A stretch of 60,561 nucleotides of DNA, taken from assembly GCF_012931985.1 (NCBI RefSeq), contig NZ_JAAFGM010000020.1, positions 1 to 60,561 of the forward strand. The letters run 5' to 3'. The notes beneath the pieces are model-generated. The model was not told the origin of the DNA, ran no database searches, and worked only from the letters and a program-made list of their open reading frames with translations. The stretch comes from Candidatus Roseilinea sp. NK_OTU-006 (lineage in GTDB: Bacteria > Chloroflexota > Anaerolineae > J036 > Brachytrichaceae). How positions within the stretch are numbered: position 1 is the first letter of the stretch; every line of letters starts with the position of its first letter. The translations under genes were made by a program, and so were the position numbers. This document shows positions 29,063 to 37,602 of this stretch, piece after piece.

Positions 29063-29864
29063 TCAGCCGCCTAGGTTAATGCTTAACCCTTGCTTGCTGC
29101 CCTCGGCGCGCGGCAAATACTGCGCAATGGCACCCGCCAGTTTAGACATGGGCATGGTCTGCAACCACACGCGGCCCGGCCCGGTTAGGGTCGCAAAGAG
29201 CAGGCCCTCACCCCCGAACAGGATATTCTTGAACCCTTTCACCATCTCGACATCGAAGGCTACGCTCGGCTCAAACATCGCCACATGACCGGTATCCACC
29301 TTGAGCCGCTCACCCTGGCCGAGGGTGTATTCCACCACCTCACCGTCCAGCGCGACGAACACCGTGCCGGGACCATCGAAGCGCTGCATCAACACGCCCT
29401 CGCCCCCGAAGAAAGCGCCGAAGCGCTTCTGGAACTGTACCGCCATGTTGACGCTCTTTTCAGCGACCAATAGTGCGTCTCGCTGTGTCACGATGGACTG
29501 GCCCTGCGCTAGATTGATTGGGATGATCTTGCCGGGGAACTCGCTGCTGAAGGCGATCAGCGCATTGTCGCGCTCCGCCGTGAAATGGGCTACGAACAAA
29601 GACTCACCGGTGAACACGCGGCCAAGAATGCCGCCCAGCCCGCCGCGCATGTTGGTGTCCATGCGGATGCCATCTTGCATCCACGAGAGCGCACCCGTCT
29701 CTGTGTACACAGTCTGGCCGGTGCGGAGTTGCATCACGACTATTTGCATCACCGTGCCCAGTACTTGGTAGGGCGCACCGCCTACAGTTTGGCCGCTTAG
29801 GGCCACAGTTGGGTTAGGAATATCCAGGCGTTGACCGGCCACATTCGTAAAGGATTCAGACATG
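29063..29864 (-). CDS. AIM24 / TIGR00266 family protein
   Basis: About 266 residues of repeated beta strands typical of this family: TETGALSWMQDGIRMDTN, FVAHFTAERDNALIAFSSEFPGKI, GTVFVALDGEVVEYTL and GLLFATLTGPGRVWLQTMPMSKLA. Bacterial function is not established; the fold resembles a tryptophan-RNA-binding-attenuator-like barrel. AGGAG lies 7 bases before the ATG at 29864, which decides that start over the longer frame. Confidence 0.88.
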
Positions 29865-30269
29865 TGGTTTCTCCTTCTGTAAATCAACCTTATCACGAAT
29901 TCACGCTCTCGTGTAAAGACATTGTATTACGACTGCCAGAGCACAGGCACCGTCTCTAGGCTTGTAGGCACACAACCGCAAGACAGGTGAAGCATCAAGG
30001 GGGCGCCTTTCATACGCTGCGGTGGGTGGGGCGGGCGCCGGCAGCCCCGGAGCGCGAGCTCGACGAGTCCGGCTTGGCGCCGGCGCAGCAAGTCTGGGCG
30101 AAGGTGCAAGCGCGCCCGACGGCGACAAAGCGTTGGATGAGCGCATCGTCAGACCGTTGAGGCGTCGGCAGCACAGGGCGCTAGCGCAGATCGCGCTGCG
30201 GCAGTCGAATCCGTGGGATTTGTCAAACTTACCCATGTGAAAAGAGCGGTATTGCGGTATTGAAATTGC

Positions 30270-30298
30270 TTGACACCGCTCAGCCAAAGCGCTAGAAT
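30270..30298 (+). promoter_or_regulatory. Sigma-70 type promoter of the carbohydrate island
   Basis: TTGACA (30270-30275), exactly 17 bases, then TAGAAT (30293-30298). Both boxes are near consensus. It lies 44 bases before the DeoR start and points into the island, whose genes all run the same way. Confidence 0.75.
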
Positions 30299-30310
30299 TT
30301 TATTGTTTGT

Positions 30311-30331
30311 GATTGATTTTGATTGACTGTG
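30311..30331 (+). promoter_or_regulatory. Likely DeoR operator (GATTGA repeats)
   Basis: GATTGATTTTGATTGACTGTG sits between the -10 box and the DeoR ATG and contains two TTGA/GATTGA units 10 bases apart, about one helical turn. DeoR-family repressors often bind such repeats over their own promoter, so self-control is likely. Inferred from position and repeat only. Confidence 0.5.
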
Positions 30332-30341
30332 AGCGTTTTGA

Positions 30342-31115
30342 ATGCACAGCGTCCTCTCCAGCCCCGAACGTCAGAACCAGATTCTGCAACTCCTGGCCCG
30401 CAACCAGCGCATCACCGTCGCCGAGGTTTGTGAGACCTTTGAGGTCAGCGAGGCGACTGCCCGTCGTGACCTGGAAGCGCTGGCCGAACAGGGCAAACTG
30501 CAGCGCGTCCACGGCGGGGCCATTGCCCTGCGCGAGGCGCCGCCCGAGGCTCCCATCCTGCAGCGCGAGCGCGAACAGGCCGCCGAGAAGATTCGCATTG
30601 GGTTGGCTGCCGCTGCTCTCGTCCAGGACGGCGAGACGGTCTTCCTCGGCTCCGGCAGCACCGTCCTGGAAGCTGCCCGCGCCCTGCGCACCAAAGAAAG
30701 CCTGACCGTCATCACCAACTCCCTGCCGGTCATCAATACACTGGCCGGCCTGCCAAACATCACGCTTATTTGTCTGGGCGGGCAACTACGCAAGAGCGAA
30801 CTCTCCTTCATCGGTCACATCACCGAGCAGGCGCTGACCGAGGTGCGCGCCGATAAGGTCTTGCTTGGCATCCGCGCCATCAGCCTGGATCATGGCCTGA
30901 CCAACGACTACCTCGCCGAAACGATGACCGACCGCGCCATTCTGCGTGTCGGTCGCGAGGTCATCTTACTCGCCGACCACACCAAACTGGGCCGCGTTGC
31001 CCCGGCCTTTGTCGCCCCCGTCGAAAGCATCCACACCCTGGTCACCAATTCCGCCGCCCCGTCCGACTTCCTCGAGGCGCTGCGCGAACGAGGAATTCGC
31101 CTCATTGTTGCTTGA
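30342..31115 (+). CDS. DeoR-family sugar-phosphate-responsive repressor
   Basis: 257 residues. The N-terminal helix-turn-helix (~14-57) is ITVAEVCETFEVSEATARRDLEAL followed by RVHGGA, the DeoR/GlpR/AgaR signature. The C-terminal sensor domain has DGETVFLGSGSTV, VITNSLPV, and ADKVLLGIRAIS, with the late LADHTKLG. Such proteins release DNA on binding a sugar phosphate. First gene of the island, so the probable regulator of it; a tagatose or galactosamine phosphate would fit. Confidence 0.92.
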   Translation: MHSVLSSPERQNQILQLLARNQRITVAEVCETFEVSEATARRDLEALAEQGKLQRVHGGAIALREAPPEAPILQREREQAAEKIRIGLAAAALVQDGETVFLGSGSTVLEAARALRTKESLTVITNSLPVINTLAGLPNITLICLGGQLRKSELSFIGHITEQALTEVRADKVLLGIRAISLDHGLTNDYLAETMTDRAILRVGREVILLADHTKLGRVAPAFVAPVESIHTLVTNSAAPSDFLEALRERGIRLIVA

Positions 31116-31151
31116 ATCTTCGTGCTCCTTTGTGTCCTTCGTGGTGAGAAC

Positions 31152-32183
31152 ATGCTCCTCCAAAACTTCCGCCCCCAACCCAAACTCGTCACCAAGACCA
31201 CCCGGGTCGAAAAACCGCGCTTCCCAGCCATAGACGCCCACAACCACCTGGCTGAACCCTTCGGCGGCGGCTGGGACAAGAAGCCCCTTCCCGAACTGCT
31301 CGACCGCCTCGACGAAGCCGGCATCGTCCACTACGTGGACCTGGATGGCGGCTGGGGCGAGGATATTCTCTATCGCCATCTGGATTACTTCAAAGCGCGC
31401 GCCCCGCAGCGCTTCACCATCTTCGGCGGGGTGGACTGGTCGAAATGGCCCGAACTGGGCAACGCCTTCCCCGAATGGGCGGCAGGCAGGCTCAGGGTCC
31501 AGAAAGAGCGCGGCGCCGGCGGCCTGAAAATCTGGAAACCGTTTGGGTTGCACGTTCGCGATGAGAAAGGGCAACTGGTCGCTGTAGATGACCCGCGCCT
31601 GGACATCCTGTGGGAAACCGCCGGCGAACTGGGCCTGCCCGTCCTGGCGCATGTGGCCGATCCGGTCGCATTTTTCGACCCGATTGACGAGACCAACGAG
31701 CGCTGGGAGGAACTCGGTCAGCACCCCGATTGGGCTTTCACCAGCCCGCCGTTCCCTTCTTTCATGTCCATCATGGAGGCCTTCTACCGCCTGGTGAAAC
31801 GCCACCCGCGCACCACCTTCATCGGCGCACATGTCGGCTGCTACGGCGAAAACCTGGGCTGGGTAGGCAAAATGCTGGACGATTGCCCGAACTATTACAT
31901 AGACATTGCCGCCCGCCTGGGCGAACTGGGACGTCAGCCCTACACCGCCCGCCGCTTCTTCCTTCAATACCAGGACCGTATCCTCTTCGGCTCCGATTTT
32001 GGCCCCGACCTGGACGCCTATCGTCTTTACTACCGCTTTTTGGAAACCGACGATGAGTACTTCAACTACAACGTGAGCGAAGTGCCGCTCCAGGGGCGCT
32101 GGTATGCCTATGGCATCTTCTTGCCCGACGAGGTGCTGAAAAAGGTCTATTTCCAGAACGCGGCGCGCATCCTGAGGCTGTAG
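31152..32183 (+). CDS. Amidohydrolase-family metal-dependent hydrolase
   Basis: About 343 residues of the amidohydrolase-2 type TIM barrel. FPAIDAHNHLAEP carries the HxH metal pair, LKIWKPFGLHV strand 4, LPVLAHVADP the next His, TFIGAHVGCYGENL another, and ILFGSDFGPDLDAY the late Asp. Relatives include decarboxylases and lactonases of sugar pathways. The exact reaction is open. Start at ATG 31152 gives the family-length protein. Followed by a UUCG-loop hairpin before the next gene. Confidence 0.8.
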   Translation: MLLQNFRPQPKLVTKTTRVEKPRFPAIDAHNHLAEPFGGGWDKKPLPELLDRLDEAGIVHYVDLDGGWGEDILYRHLDYFKARAPQRFTIFGGVDWSKWPELGNAFPEWAAGRLRVQKERGAGGLKIWKPFGLHVRDEKGQLVAVDDPRLDILWETAGELGLPVLAHVADPVAFFDPIDETNERWEELGQHPDWAFTSPPFPSFMSIMEAFYRLVKRHPRTTFIGAHVGCYGENLGWVGKMLDDCPNYYIDIAARLGELGRQPYTARRFFLQYQDRILFGSDFGPDLDAYRLYYRFLETDDEYFNYNVSEVPLQGRWYAYGIFLPDEVLKKVYFQNAARILRL

Positions 32184-32203
32184 GACAGCCTTTCGAGGCT
32201 GTC
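32184..32203 (+). promoter_or_regulatory. UUCG-tetraloop hairpin just before the GH36 gene
   Basis: GACAGCCT-TTCG-AGGCTGTC: a perfect 8-pair stem closed by a very stable UUCG loop. It overlaps the amidohydrolase stop and ends 3 bases before the ATG at 32207. It would hide that start from ribosomes, which argues for the ATG at 32231, or for control of translation. Confidence 0.6.
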
Positions 32204-32230
32204 TCAATGACAGGCCAGTGGAAAACAACG

Positions 32231-34099
32231 ATGGAACTTCACCTTCACCCTCCTGCTGAAGCCCTCCTCCAAAAACAGGGCCTTACCCTGGCACACCTGC
32301 GCCTGACGGCGTGGAACGGCGAATCCGCTGAGCCGCTTTCGCTTCCGGTGCAGTGGCATCTGAGCGCGCCAGAAGCCGGCTTCTGGACGCTGCACTTCGA
32401 CCTGAGCGCTCCCGACCGCGCCCTGGAAATCACCCGCCTGCGCCTGGAAGCCTTCCTGCCGCAGGCGCTCTGGGGGCAGGAAGGGACTCTCTGGAGCCTG
32501 CAGGGCGCGGCGGTTCACTGGGGACAAGATTTCGCCTTCCCGCTGGAAAAGGGCTTTGCCCGCGAAAATTACCTCGGTCACCTGCAGGATGCGGAGGGCG
32601 GCGGCGTGCCGCTGGTCTATCTCTGGAATCGGCTGCACGGCCTGGCGCTGATGCATCTGGAGACAACGCCCATCGAATGGTACCTGCCGGTGGAACGCGA
32701 CGAGGAGGGCGTGCGAATGGCTTTTGAACTGCGCCGTCCCTTGCGCCTGACGCCAGGGCAGGTCTGGAGCTCGCCGCTGTTTGCCCTTTCCTGGCACGAA
32801 GGCGGCGATTTCTTCGCCCCGCTGGAGCGCTACCGCCAGCAGATGGCCGTCCGCGGCCTGACGCCGGCCCCGCCGCTCCCCGCCAGTTATGAGGCCGCCT
32901 GGTGCTCCTGGGGCTATGAGTTCGATGTCACGGCAGAAGATGTAGCCCATGTGCTGCCGGCTGCCCGCCCGATGGGTCTGCGCTGGTTCACCCTGGATGA
33001 CCGCTGGTTCGATGCCTACGGCGACTGGAACCCACGCCGCGAGACCTTCCCCAACGGCGCCGAAGACCTGCGCCGCATGAATGAAGCCATCCACGCCGCC
33101 GGCGGACTCTCGCAACTCTGGTGGTATCCGCTCTGCGCCGAAGATGGGCACGGCGCCTGGGAAAGCCACACCTACGGCATCTCCCAAATCCTGCGCGAGC
33201 ATCCCGATTGGGTGGTGCTGGATGAGCAGGGGCGGGTGGCGCGCAACAACCGCCACCTGGCCATGCTTTGCCCGGCCTTGCCCGAAGTGCAGGAATACAC
33301 CCTGGCGCTGACACGGCGATTCATCGAGGAATGGGGTTTCGATGGCTTCAAGATGGACAACATCTACACCATGCCCGCCTGTCACAACCCGGCCCATCAT
33401 CACGCCTCGCCGCAAGAATCCATCCGCGCCTTTGGCGAACTCTACCGCCGCGTCCTCGAACTGACCCGTCAACTCCGCCCGCAGGAGGGCGTGGTGCAGA
33501 TCTGCCCCTGCGGCACGCCCATCACCTTCCACCTGCTCCCGGCCACCGACCAGACCGTCACCGCCGACCCGACCTCCAGCGCCCAGGTGCGGCAGCGCAT
33601 CAAATTCTACAAGGCGCTCACCGGCCGGAGCGCCGCCGTTTTCGCCGACCACGTGGAACTCTCCGATGGCGGCGTGGACTTCGCTTCGGGCATCGCCACC
33701 GGCGGCGTGCCAGGGACGAAGTTCACCTGGCAGGTCCCGCCCGAACGTCAGGCGCGCCTCAAGGAAAACTGGCAACTCAGCGCCCAGAAATTTGAACTCT
33801 GGCGCTTCTGGTTTGACCTCTATCAGCGCTATCGCCTGGCTGAAGGGGAATATCTCGACCTCTACGACATGGCCTTTGACTTCCCCGAAGCCCATGTGAT
33901 TCGCAAAGACGGACGGCGCTACTACGCCTTCTTTGCCGAGTCCTTTGACGCTGAGCTGCAACTGCGCGGCCTGGAAGCGCGCCGTTACCGCCTGCGCGAC
34001 TACGAACACGAAACGGACCTCGGCACGGTTGAGGGTCCCAAAGCGTCCCTCCGCGTCCGCTTTACCCACCACCTCCTCCTGGAAGCCACTCCTGAATAA
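32231..34099 (+). CDS. GH36-type alpha-galactosidase / alpha-N-acetylgalactosaminidase-like enzyme
   Basis: An N-terminal beta-sandwich (~1-215) precedes a TIM barrel. WCSWGYEFDVTAEDV and LDDRWFDAYGDWNPRRETFPNG are clan GH-D features. The nucleophile is Asp376 in GFKMDNIY and the likely acid/base Asp446 in VTADPTSS. A C-terminal beta domain closes it. No signal peptide, so it acts inside on imported sugar. I prefer the ATG at 32231 over 32207 because a hairpin blocks the latter. GH36 includes both galactose- and GalNAc-releasing enzymes; the neighbours favour a galacto-configured substrate. Confidence 0.82.
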   Translation: MELHLHPPAEALLQKQGLTLAHLRLTAWNGESAEPLSLPVQWHLSAPEAGFWTLHFDLSAPDRALEITRLRLEAFLPQALWGQEGTLWSLQGAAVHWGQDFAFPLEKGFARENYLGHLQDAEGGGVPLVYLWNRLHGLALMHLETTPIEWYLPVERDEEGVRMAFELRRPLRLTPGQVWSSPLFALSWHEGGDFFAPLERYRQQMAVRGLTPAPPLPASYEAAWCSWGYEFDVTAEDVAHVLPAARPMGLRWFTLDDRWFDAYGDWNPRRETFPNGAEDLRRMNEAIHAAGGLSQLWWYPLCAEDGHGAWESHTYGISQILREHPDWVVLDEQGRVARNNRHLAMLCPALPEVQEYTLALTRRFIEEWGFDGFKMDNIYTMPACHNPAHHHASPQESIRAFGELYRRVLELTRQLRPQEGVVQICPCGTPITFHLLPATDQTVTADPTSSAQVRQRIKFYKALTGRSAAVFADHVELSDGGVDFASGIATGGVPGTKFTWQVPPERQARLKENWQLSAQKFELWRFWFDLYQRYRLAEGEYLDLYDMAFDFPEAHVIRKDGRRYYAFFAESFDAELQLRGLEARRYRLRDYEHETDLGTVEGPKASLRVRFTHHLLLEATPE

Positions 34100-34113
34100 C
34101 CGAGGTTGACCCG

Positions 34114-35142
34114 ATGCACACCCTGGATGAAATCCTTTCCCAACCCTCCATCTGGCAAAGCGCCCTGCAAGAGGCCGAAAAGACAGCCCCGCAATGGCGT
34201 GCCGCGCTCGGCGAGGATGCCGCGCCGCTGCTATTTCTGGGCTGCGGCTCCACCTACTATCTCTCCCTGACCGCTGCCGCGCTCTTCCGCAAGTTAACCG
34301 GCCGCCTGACCTTTGCCCTGCCCGGCGGCGAGTTCCTGCTGCAGCGCGCCGATTGGCTCGGCGATTTGCCGGAGCGTTCACCCAAACCGATTCTCATCAC
34401 CGTCAGCCGCTCCGGCACGACCACCGAGACGGTGCGCGCTGCCGAAGCCTACCGCGCCGCCGGCGGCCGCGTGCTGACCGCGACCAACTACCCTGAGTCC
34501 CCGCTCGCCACCCTGGCCGATGCCGCCCTGCTCCTGCCCCAGGGTCAGGAAGAAAGCGTGGCACAGACGCGCTCCTTCTCCTCCATGTTGGTCGGCTTGA
34601 ACGCCCTGGCGATTCTGCTGGGCGAACAGCGCGCCCTCTGGCAAGCCATCCAGCGCCTGCCCGAAGCCGCCGCAGGCTTGATCGAGCGCTATGCCCCGCT
34701 GGCGCGTCAACTCGGCGAAGACCTGAGCCTGGAGCGCTTCTACTTTTTGGGCAGCGGCGTGCGCTACGGCCTGGCCAGCGAAGCCAGCCTGAAGATGAAA
34801 GAGATGTCCCTCAGCCATAGCGAACCCTTCCCCTTCCTGGAGTTCCGTCATGGACCGATGAGCATGGTGAATGGGCAGACGCTCCTCATTGGTCTGCTTT
34901 CGGAGCAGGCTCAAGCCCAGGAGCAAAAGGTGCTGGACGAAATGCAAGCCCTGGGGGGGCAGATTCTCTCCCTCGGCGAGCAGGGGGCGCGGGTCGAGTT
35001 TGCTTCGGGCATCCCCGAAGAGGGATGCGCTGTTCTTTATCTGCCTATCTTGCAATTGCTTGCCTGTTACCGTTCGCTTGCCAAAGGTCTCAACCCCGAC
35101 CGTCCCCACAATCTGACGGCCGTGGTGCAACTCAATTTCTAA
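34114..35142 (+). CDS. Double-SIS sugar-phosphate isomerase/deaminase (AgaS/GlmS-C-like)
   Basis: 342 residues with two SIS domains. The first has LFLGCGSTYYLSL and ITVSRSGTTTETV, the second FYFLGSGVRYGLASEASLKMKEMS followed by EFRHGPMSMV, as in the isomerase half of GlmS and in AgaS. AgaS converts galactosamine-6-phosphate to tagatose-6-phosphate and ammonia. With a LacD-like aldolase and PfkB kinase in the same cluster, this reaction is the best fit, but other amino-sugar or fructosamine phosphates remain possible. It starts 15 bases after the GH36 stop. Confidence 0.8.
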   Translation: MHTLDEILSQPSIWQSALQEAEKTAPQWRAALGEDAAPLLFLGCGSTYYLSLTAAALFRKLTGRLTFALPGGEFLLQRADWLGDLPERSPKPILITVSRSGTTTETVRAAEAYRAAGGRVLTATNYPESPLATLADAALLLPQGQEESVAQTRSFSSMLVGLNALAILLGEQRALWQAIQRLPEAAAGLIERYAPLARQLGEDLSLERFYFLGSGVRYGLASEASLKMKEMSLSHSEPFPFLEFRHGPMSMVNGQTLLIGLLSEQAQAQEQKVLDEMQALGGQILSLGEQGARVEFASGIPEEGCAVLYLPILQLLACYRSLAKGLNPDRPHNLTAVVQLNF

Positions 35143-35161
35143 GTCTAAGGAGGAAAAGACA

Positions 35162-36517
35162 ATGAAACGCCTATCGCTTGCCCTACTGATCGTCTTCTCG
35201 CTGGTTCTGGCAGGATGTAGCCCGAACACGACGCCCACCGAAAGCGCCGCCAAGCAGCCCGCAGCCACCGAAAGCGTGGCCTCGCCCGCGGCAACAGGCG
35301 GCGAGAAGATCGTCATCCGCGTTTGGGGACATCAAAACAACTCCTTCAACCAGGCCCACCAGGACATCATCAACAAGTTCATGGAAGAGAACCCCAACGT
35401 GGAAATCAAGTTCGAGACCTTCCCCTGGGACGTGTTCATCCAGACCATCCAGACCTCGCTGCCGGCCGGTCAGGTAGCCGACATCATCGAGATGCCCGGC
35501 GGCATGGGACTGCGCTATGCCAAAGGCGGCCAGTTGCTGGAAGTGCCGGCCGAGGTGATGACCCTTGACCGGGCGCGCGAAACCTACTTCGAGGCCCCGC
35601 TGGGCGGCTATGTGTACGACGGCAAACTGTATGGACTGCCGATTGAGTTCAATCTGGAATACGGCGGCGCCTACGTCAACGAAGAGATGTTCAAAGCCGC
35701 CGGTCTGCCCTACCCGCCGCAGTGGAAAGGCTGGGATGAGGTCATCGCCGATGCCAAAAAACTGACCAAGTTTGACTCCAGCAACGCCATGGAAGTGGCC
35801 GGGCTGCACTACACCAACAACGACCAGCTCTACACCTACTTCCTCTCCGGCATTCTGGAACAGGGCGGGCAATACTTTGCCGAAGATGGCAAGCATTTCA
35901 ACTTCAACACCCCCCAAGCCCTGGCCGTCGTTCAGAAGATGGTGGACATGGCGCAGAAAGACAAAGTCGTGGACCCGGTCACCTACAACGCCGAGAGCAA
36001 CTGGGTGGGCACTTCCTTCGCCCAGAAGTTGACGGCCATTGCCGTGCTGGGCTCCTGGTTCACCGGCGAAGCGCGCATCACCTACCCCGACCTGAAATTT
36101 GACTACGTCAAGCTGCCGCCTTTCATGGGCGATCAGTATAAGTTCACCTCCGTCTCCGGCTGGGGCGTCGTGGTCACCAAATACACCCAACATCCCGAAA
36201 TCGCCTGGAAACTGGCCGCCGCCATGGCCGCCGACCCGGAGAACGCGCTGCACTTCAACCTGACTACCGGCACGATCCCCGCCATGAAGCAGGTCGCCAA
36301 CGACTCGCGGCTCTCTGAGAAGTATCCCTTCATGAAAGACTTGGTGACCATCCTGCCCTATGGCGTCTTCCAGGGCGACATTGTGGACCCCAGCCAGTTG
36401 GAGTTTGACATCATCTACCCGAACCTCATTCAGGCCATTCAGGGCATCATCACGCCGGAGCAGGCGGTGCAGAACATTCACGAAGAAGCCAACGCGATGG
36501 TGGATAACGCCAAATAG
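35162..36517 (+). CDS. ABC sugar transporter, extracellular binding lipoprotein
   Basis: Family-1 (MalE/UgpB-like) solute-binding protein. The lipobox is VLAGC with Cys ~19, followed by a Thr/Pro/Ala linker. The mature part starts IVIRVWGHQNN and has QEEN-type KFMEENPNVEIKFET, GLYGLPIEFN-like KLYGLPIEFNLEYGGAYVNEEMF and VSGWGVVVTKYTQHPE. AAGGAGG lies 8 bases before the ATG. A 12-pair hairpin follows the gene. It feeds the two permeases downstream. Confidence 0.94.
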   Translation: MKRLSLALLIVFSLVLAGCSPNTTPTESAAKQPAATESVASPAATGGEKIVIRVWGHQNNSFNQAHQDIINKFMEENPNVEIKFETFPWDVFIQTIQTSLPAGQVADIIEMPGGMGLRYAKGGQLLEVPAEVMTLDRARETYFEAPLGGYVYDGKLYGLPIEFNLEYGGAYVNEEMFKAAGLPYPPQWKGWDEVIADAKKLTKFDSSNAMEVAGLHYTNNDQLYTYFLSGILEQGGQYFAEDGKHFNFNTPQALAVVQKMVDMAQKDKVVDPVTYNAESNWVGTSFAQKLTAIAVLGSWFTGEARITYPDLKFDYVKLPPFMGDQYKFTSVSGWGVVVTKYTQHPEIAWKLAAAMAADPENALHFNLTTGTIPAMKQVANDSRLSEKYPFMKDLVTILPYGVFQGDIVDPSQLEFDIIYPNLIQAIQGIITPEQAVQNIHEEANAMVDNAK

Positions 36518-36541
36518 CCCCTTGCGCTGGGGAAATCATCG

Positions 36542-36572
36542 GCGGGAGGTGGCTCTCAAGGCCACCTCCCGC
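36542..36572 (+). promoter_or_regulatory. Strong intercistronic hairpin after the binding-protein gene
   Basis: GCGGGAGGTGGC / GCCACCTCCCGC, a perfect 12-pair stem with loop TCTCAAG, between the binding protein and the first permease. No T-run follows. As known for malE-malF, such a structure protects the upstream message and lets the binding protein be made in excess. Confidence 0.75.
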
Positions 36573-36590
36573 ATCAAAAGGGGTTGGCCC

Positions 36591-37592
36591 ATGAATGCTT
36601 TGTTCACACGCGCTCTATTGGAATGGATCGGGACCCACGAGGGCGGCAGGTTGACCGCTTCCCAGCGACGCTTTGCCTTCTGGGGGCTGGTGCCGATCTT
36701 GATCTGGGTGTTCGTCTTCGTTCTTTTCCCCATCTTCTGGGTCATCTTGTTGAGCCTGTTCTCCTACACCCCCATCCGCGAGGGCGGCTGGTTCCTGGGG
36801 TTGGGCGGCAACAACCCCTTTGTTGGGCTGGGGAACTATGTTGAACTCTTCACCGGCAGCACCAAAGCGGCGCGCATCTTCCGTCAAGCAATCGGCAACA
36901 CCTTCCTGTTCTCCCTGCTGGCCGTTCCGCTCTCGGTAGGCACCGCGTTGCCTGTGGCGATCGCCTTGGAGAGCGTCCATGAACGAGTGAAATCTTCCTT
37001 TCGGCTCATCTATTTTCTGCCGGTGATTACGGGCAGCGTGGCCGTGACCATTATCTGGCAATACGTCTATGCCCCCAACTGGGGACTGCTCAGCCAACTG
37101 ATGAAGACGATCGGCCTCACCCCGCCGCGTTCCTGGCTTTCGGATCCTACCCAGGTCTATTTCGGCATTCCGCTGGCGATGCTCGCGGTGACCATCGTCT
37201 ATGTCTGGGTGACTTTTGGCTACAACACCCTGCTCTTTATCGCCGCCTTACAGGGCGTTCCCGCGGTCTTTCGTGAGGCGGCGCGCATTGACGGCGCCAA
37301 CTCCTGGCAGGAATTCTGGCATATCGTTATCCCCTTGCTCCGCCGCACCATCCTGCTCGCCTCCGTGCTGACCGTGATTTCTACCTTGCAGCAGTTCGTC
37401 CTCTTCCAGTTGCTCACCCGCGGCGGCCCGGCCTATCAGACCCAGACCATCCTGCTCAGCGTCTATCAAAACGCCTTCGTCTATTCCGAAAACATGGGCA
37501 TGGCCGCGGCGATGTCCATCTTCCTGTTCATCATTCTCTTCGTCCTCACCATCATCCAGTTCCGCCTGCTGCGCACCGAGTGGGAATATTGA
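36591..37592 (+). CDS. ABC sugar transporter permease (MalF-type)
   Basis: About 333 residues and six membrane segments. The ATPase-contact EAA loop is FREAARIDGANSWQEFWHIVIPLLRRT. Extra N-terminal residues include FAFWGLVPILIWVFVFVLFPIFW. The ATG at 36591 follows GGGGTTGG, a weak ribosome-binding site. It pairs with the permease 10 bases downstream. No ATP-binding subunit is encoded in the island. Confidence 0.94.
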   Translation: MNALFTRALLEWIGTHEGGRLTASQRRFAFWGLVPILIWVFVFVLFPIFWVILLSLFSYTPIREGGWFLGLGGNNPFVGLGNYVELFTGSTKAARIFRQAIGNTFLFSLLAVPLSVGTALPVAIALESVHERVKSSFRLIYFLPVITGSVAVTIIWQYVYAPNWGLLSQLMKTIGLTPPRSWLSDPTQVYFGIPLAMLAVTIVYVWVTFGYNTLLFIAALQGVPAVFREAARIDGANSWQEFWHIVIPLLRRTILLASVLTVISTLQQFVLFQLLTRGGPAYQTQTILLSVYQNAFVYSENMGMAAAMSIFLFIILFVLTIIQFRLLRTEWEY

Positions 37593-37602
37593 GGAGGCCG
37601 CC

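Larger units (their letters stand above)
29865..30341. other. Intergenic stretch before the DeoR regulator
   Basis: About 480 bases with no recognisable gene. Bases 30020-30120 are very GC-rich with inverted GGCGCCGGC/GCCGGCGCC-like words. The right end holds the DeoR promoter and likely operator. Base composition changes here from the pepF-type DNA to the island. Confidence 0.5.

Noticed and set aside
28673-29074. Plus-strand open frame shared in part with 45482-45844
   Set aside because: The shared translation reflects the duplicated DNA block; the frames differ at their ends, the block has gaps that do not keep frame, and there is no start signal.
32204-34381. Minus-strand open frame of 725 codons over the GH36 gene
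   Set aside because: Mirror of the GH36 gene; composition is that of a reverse-complemented gene, no domains.
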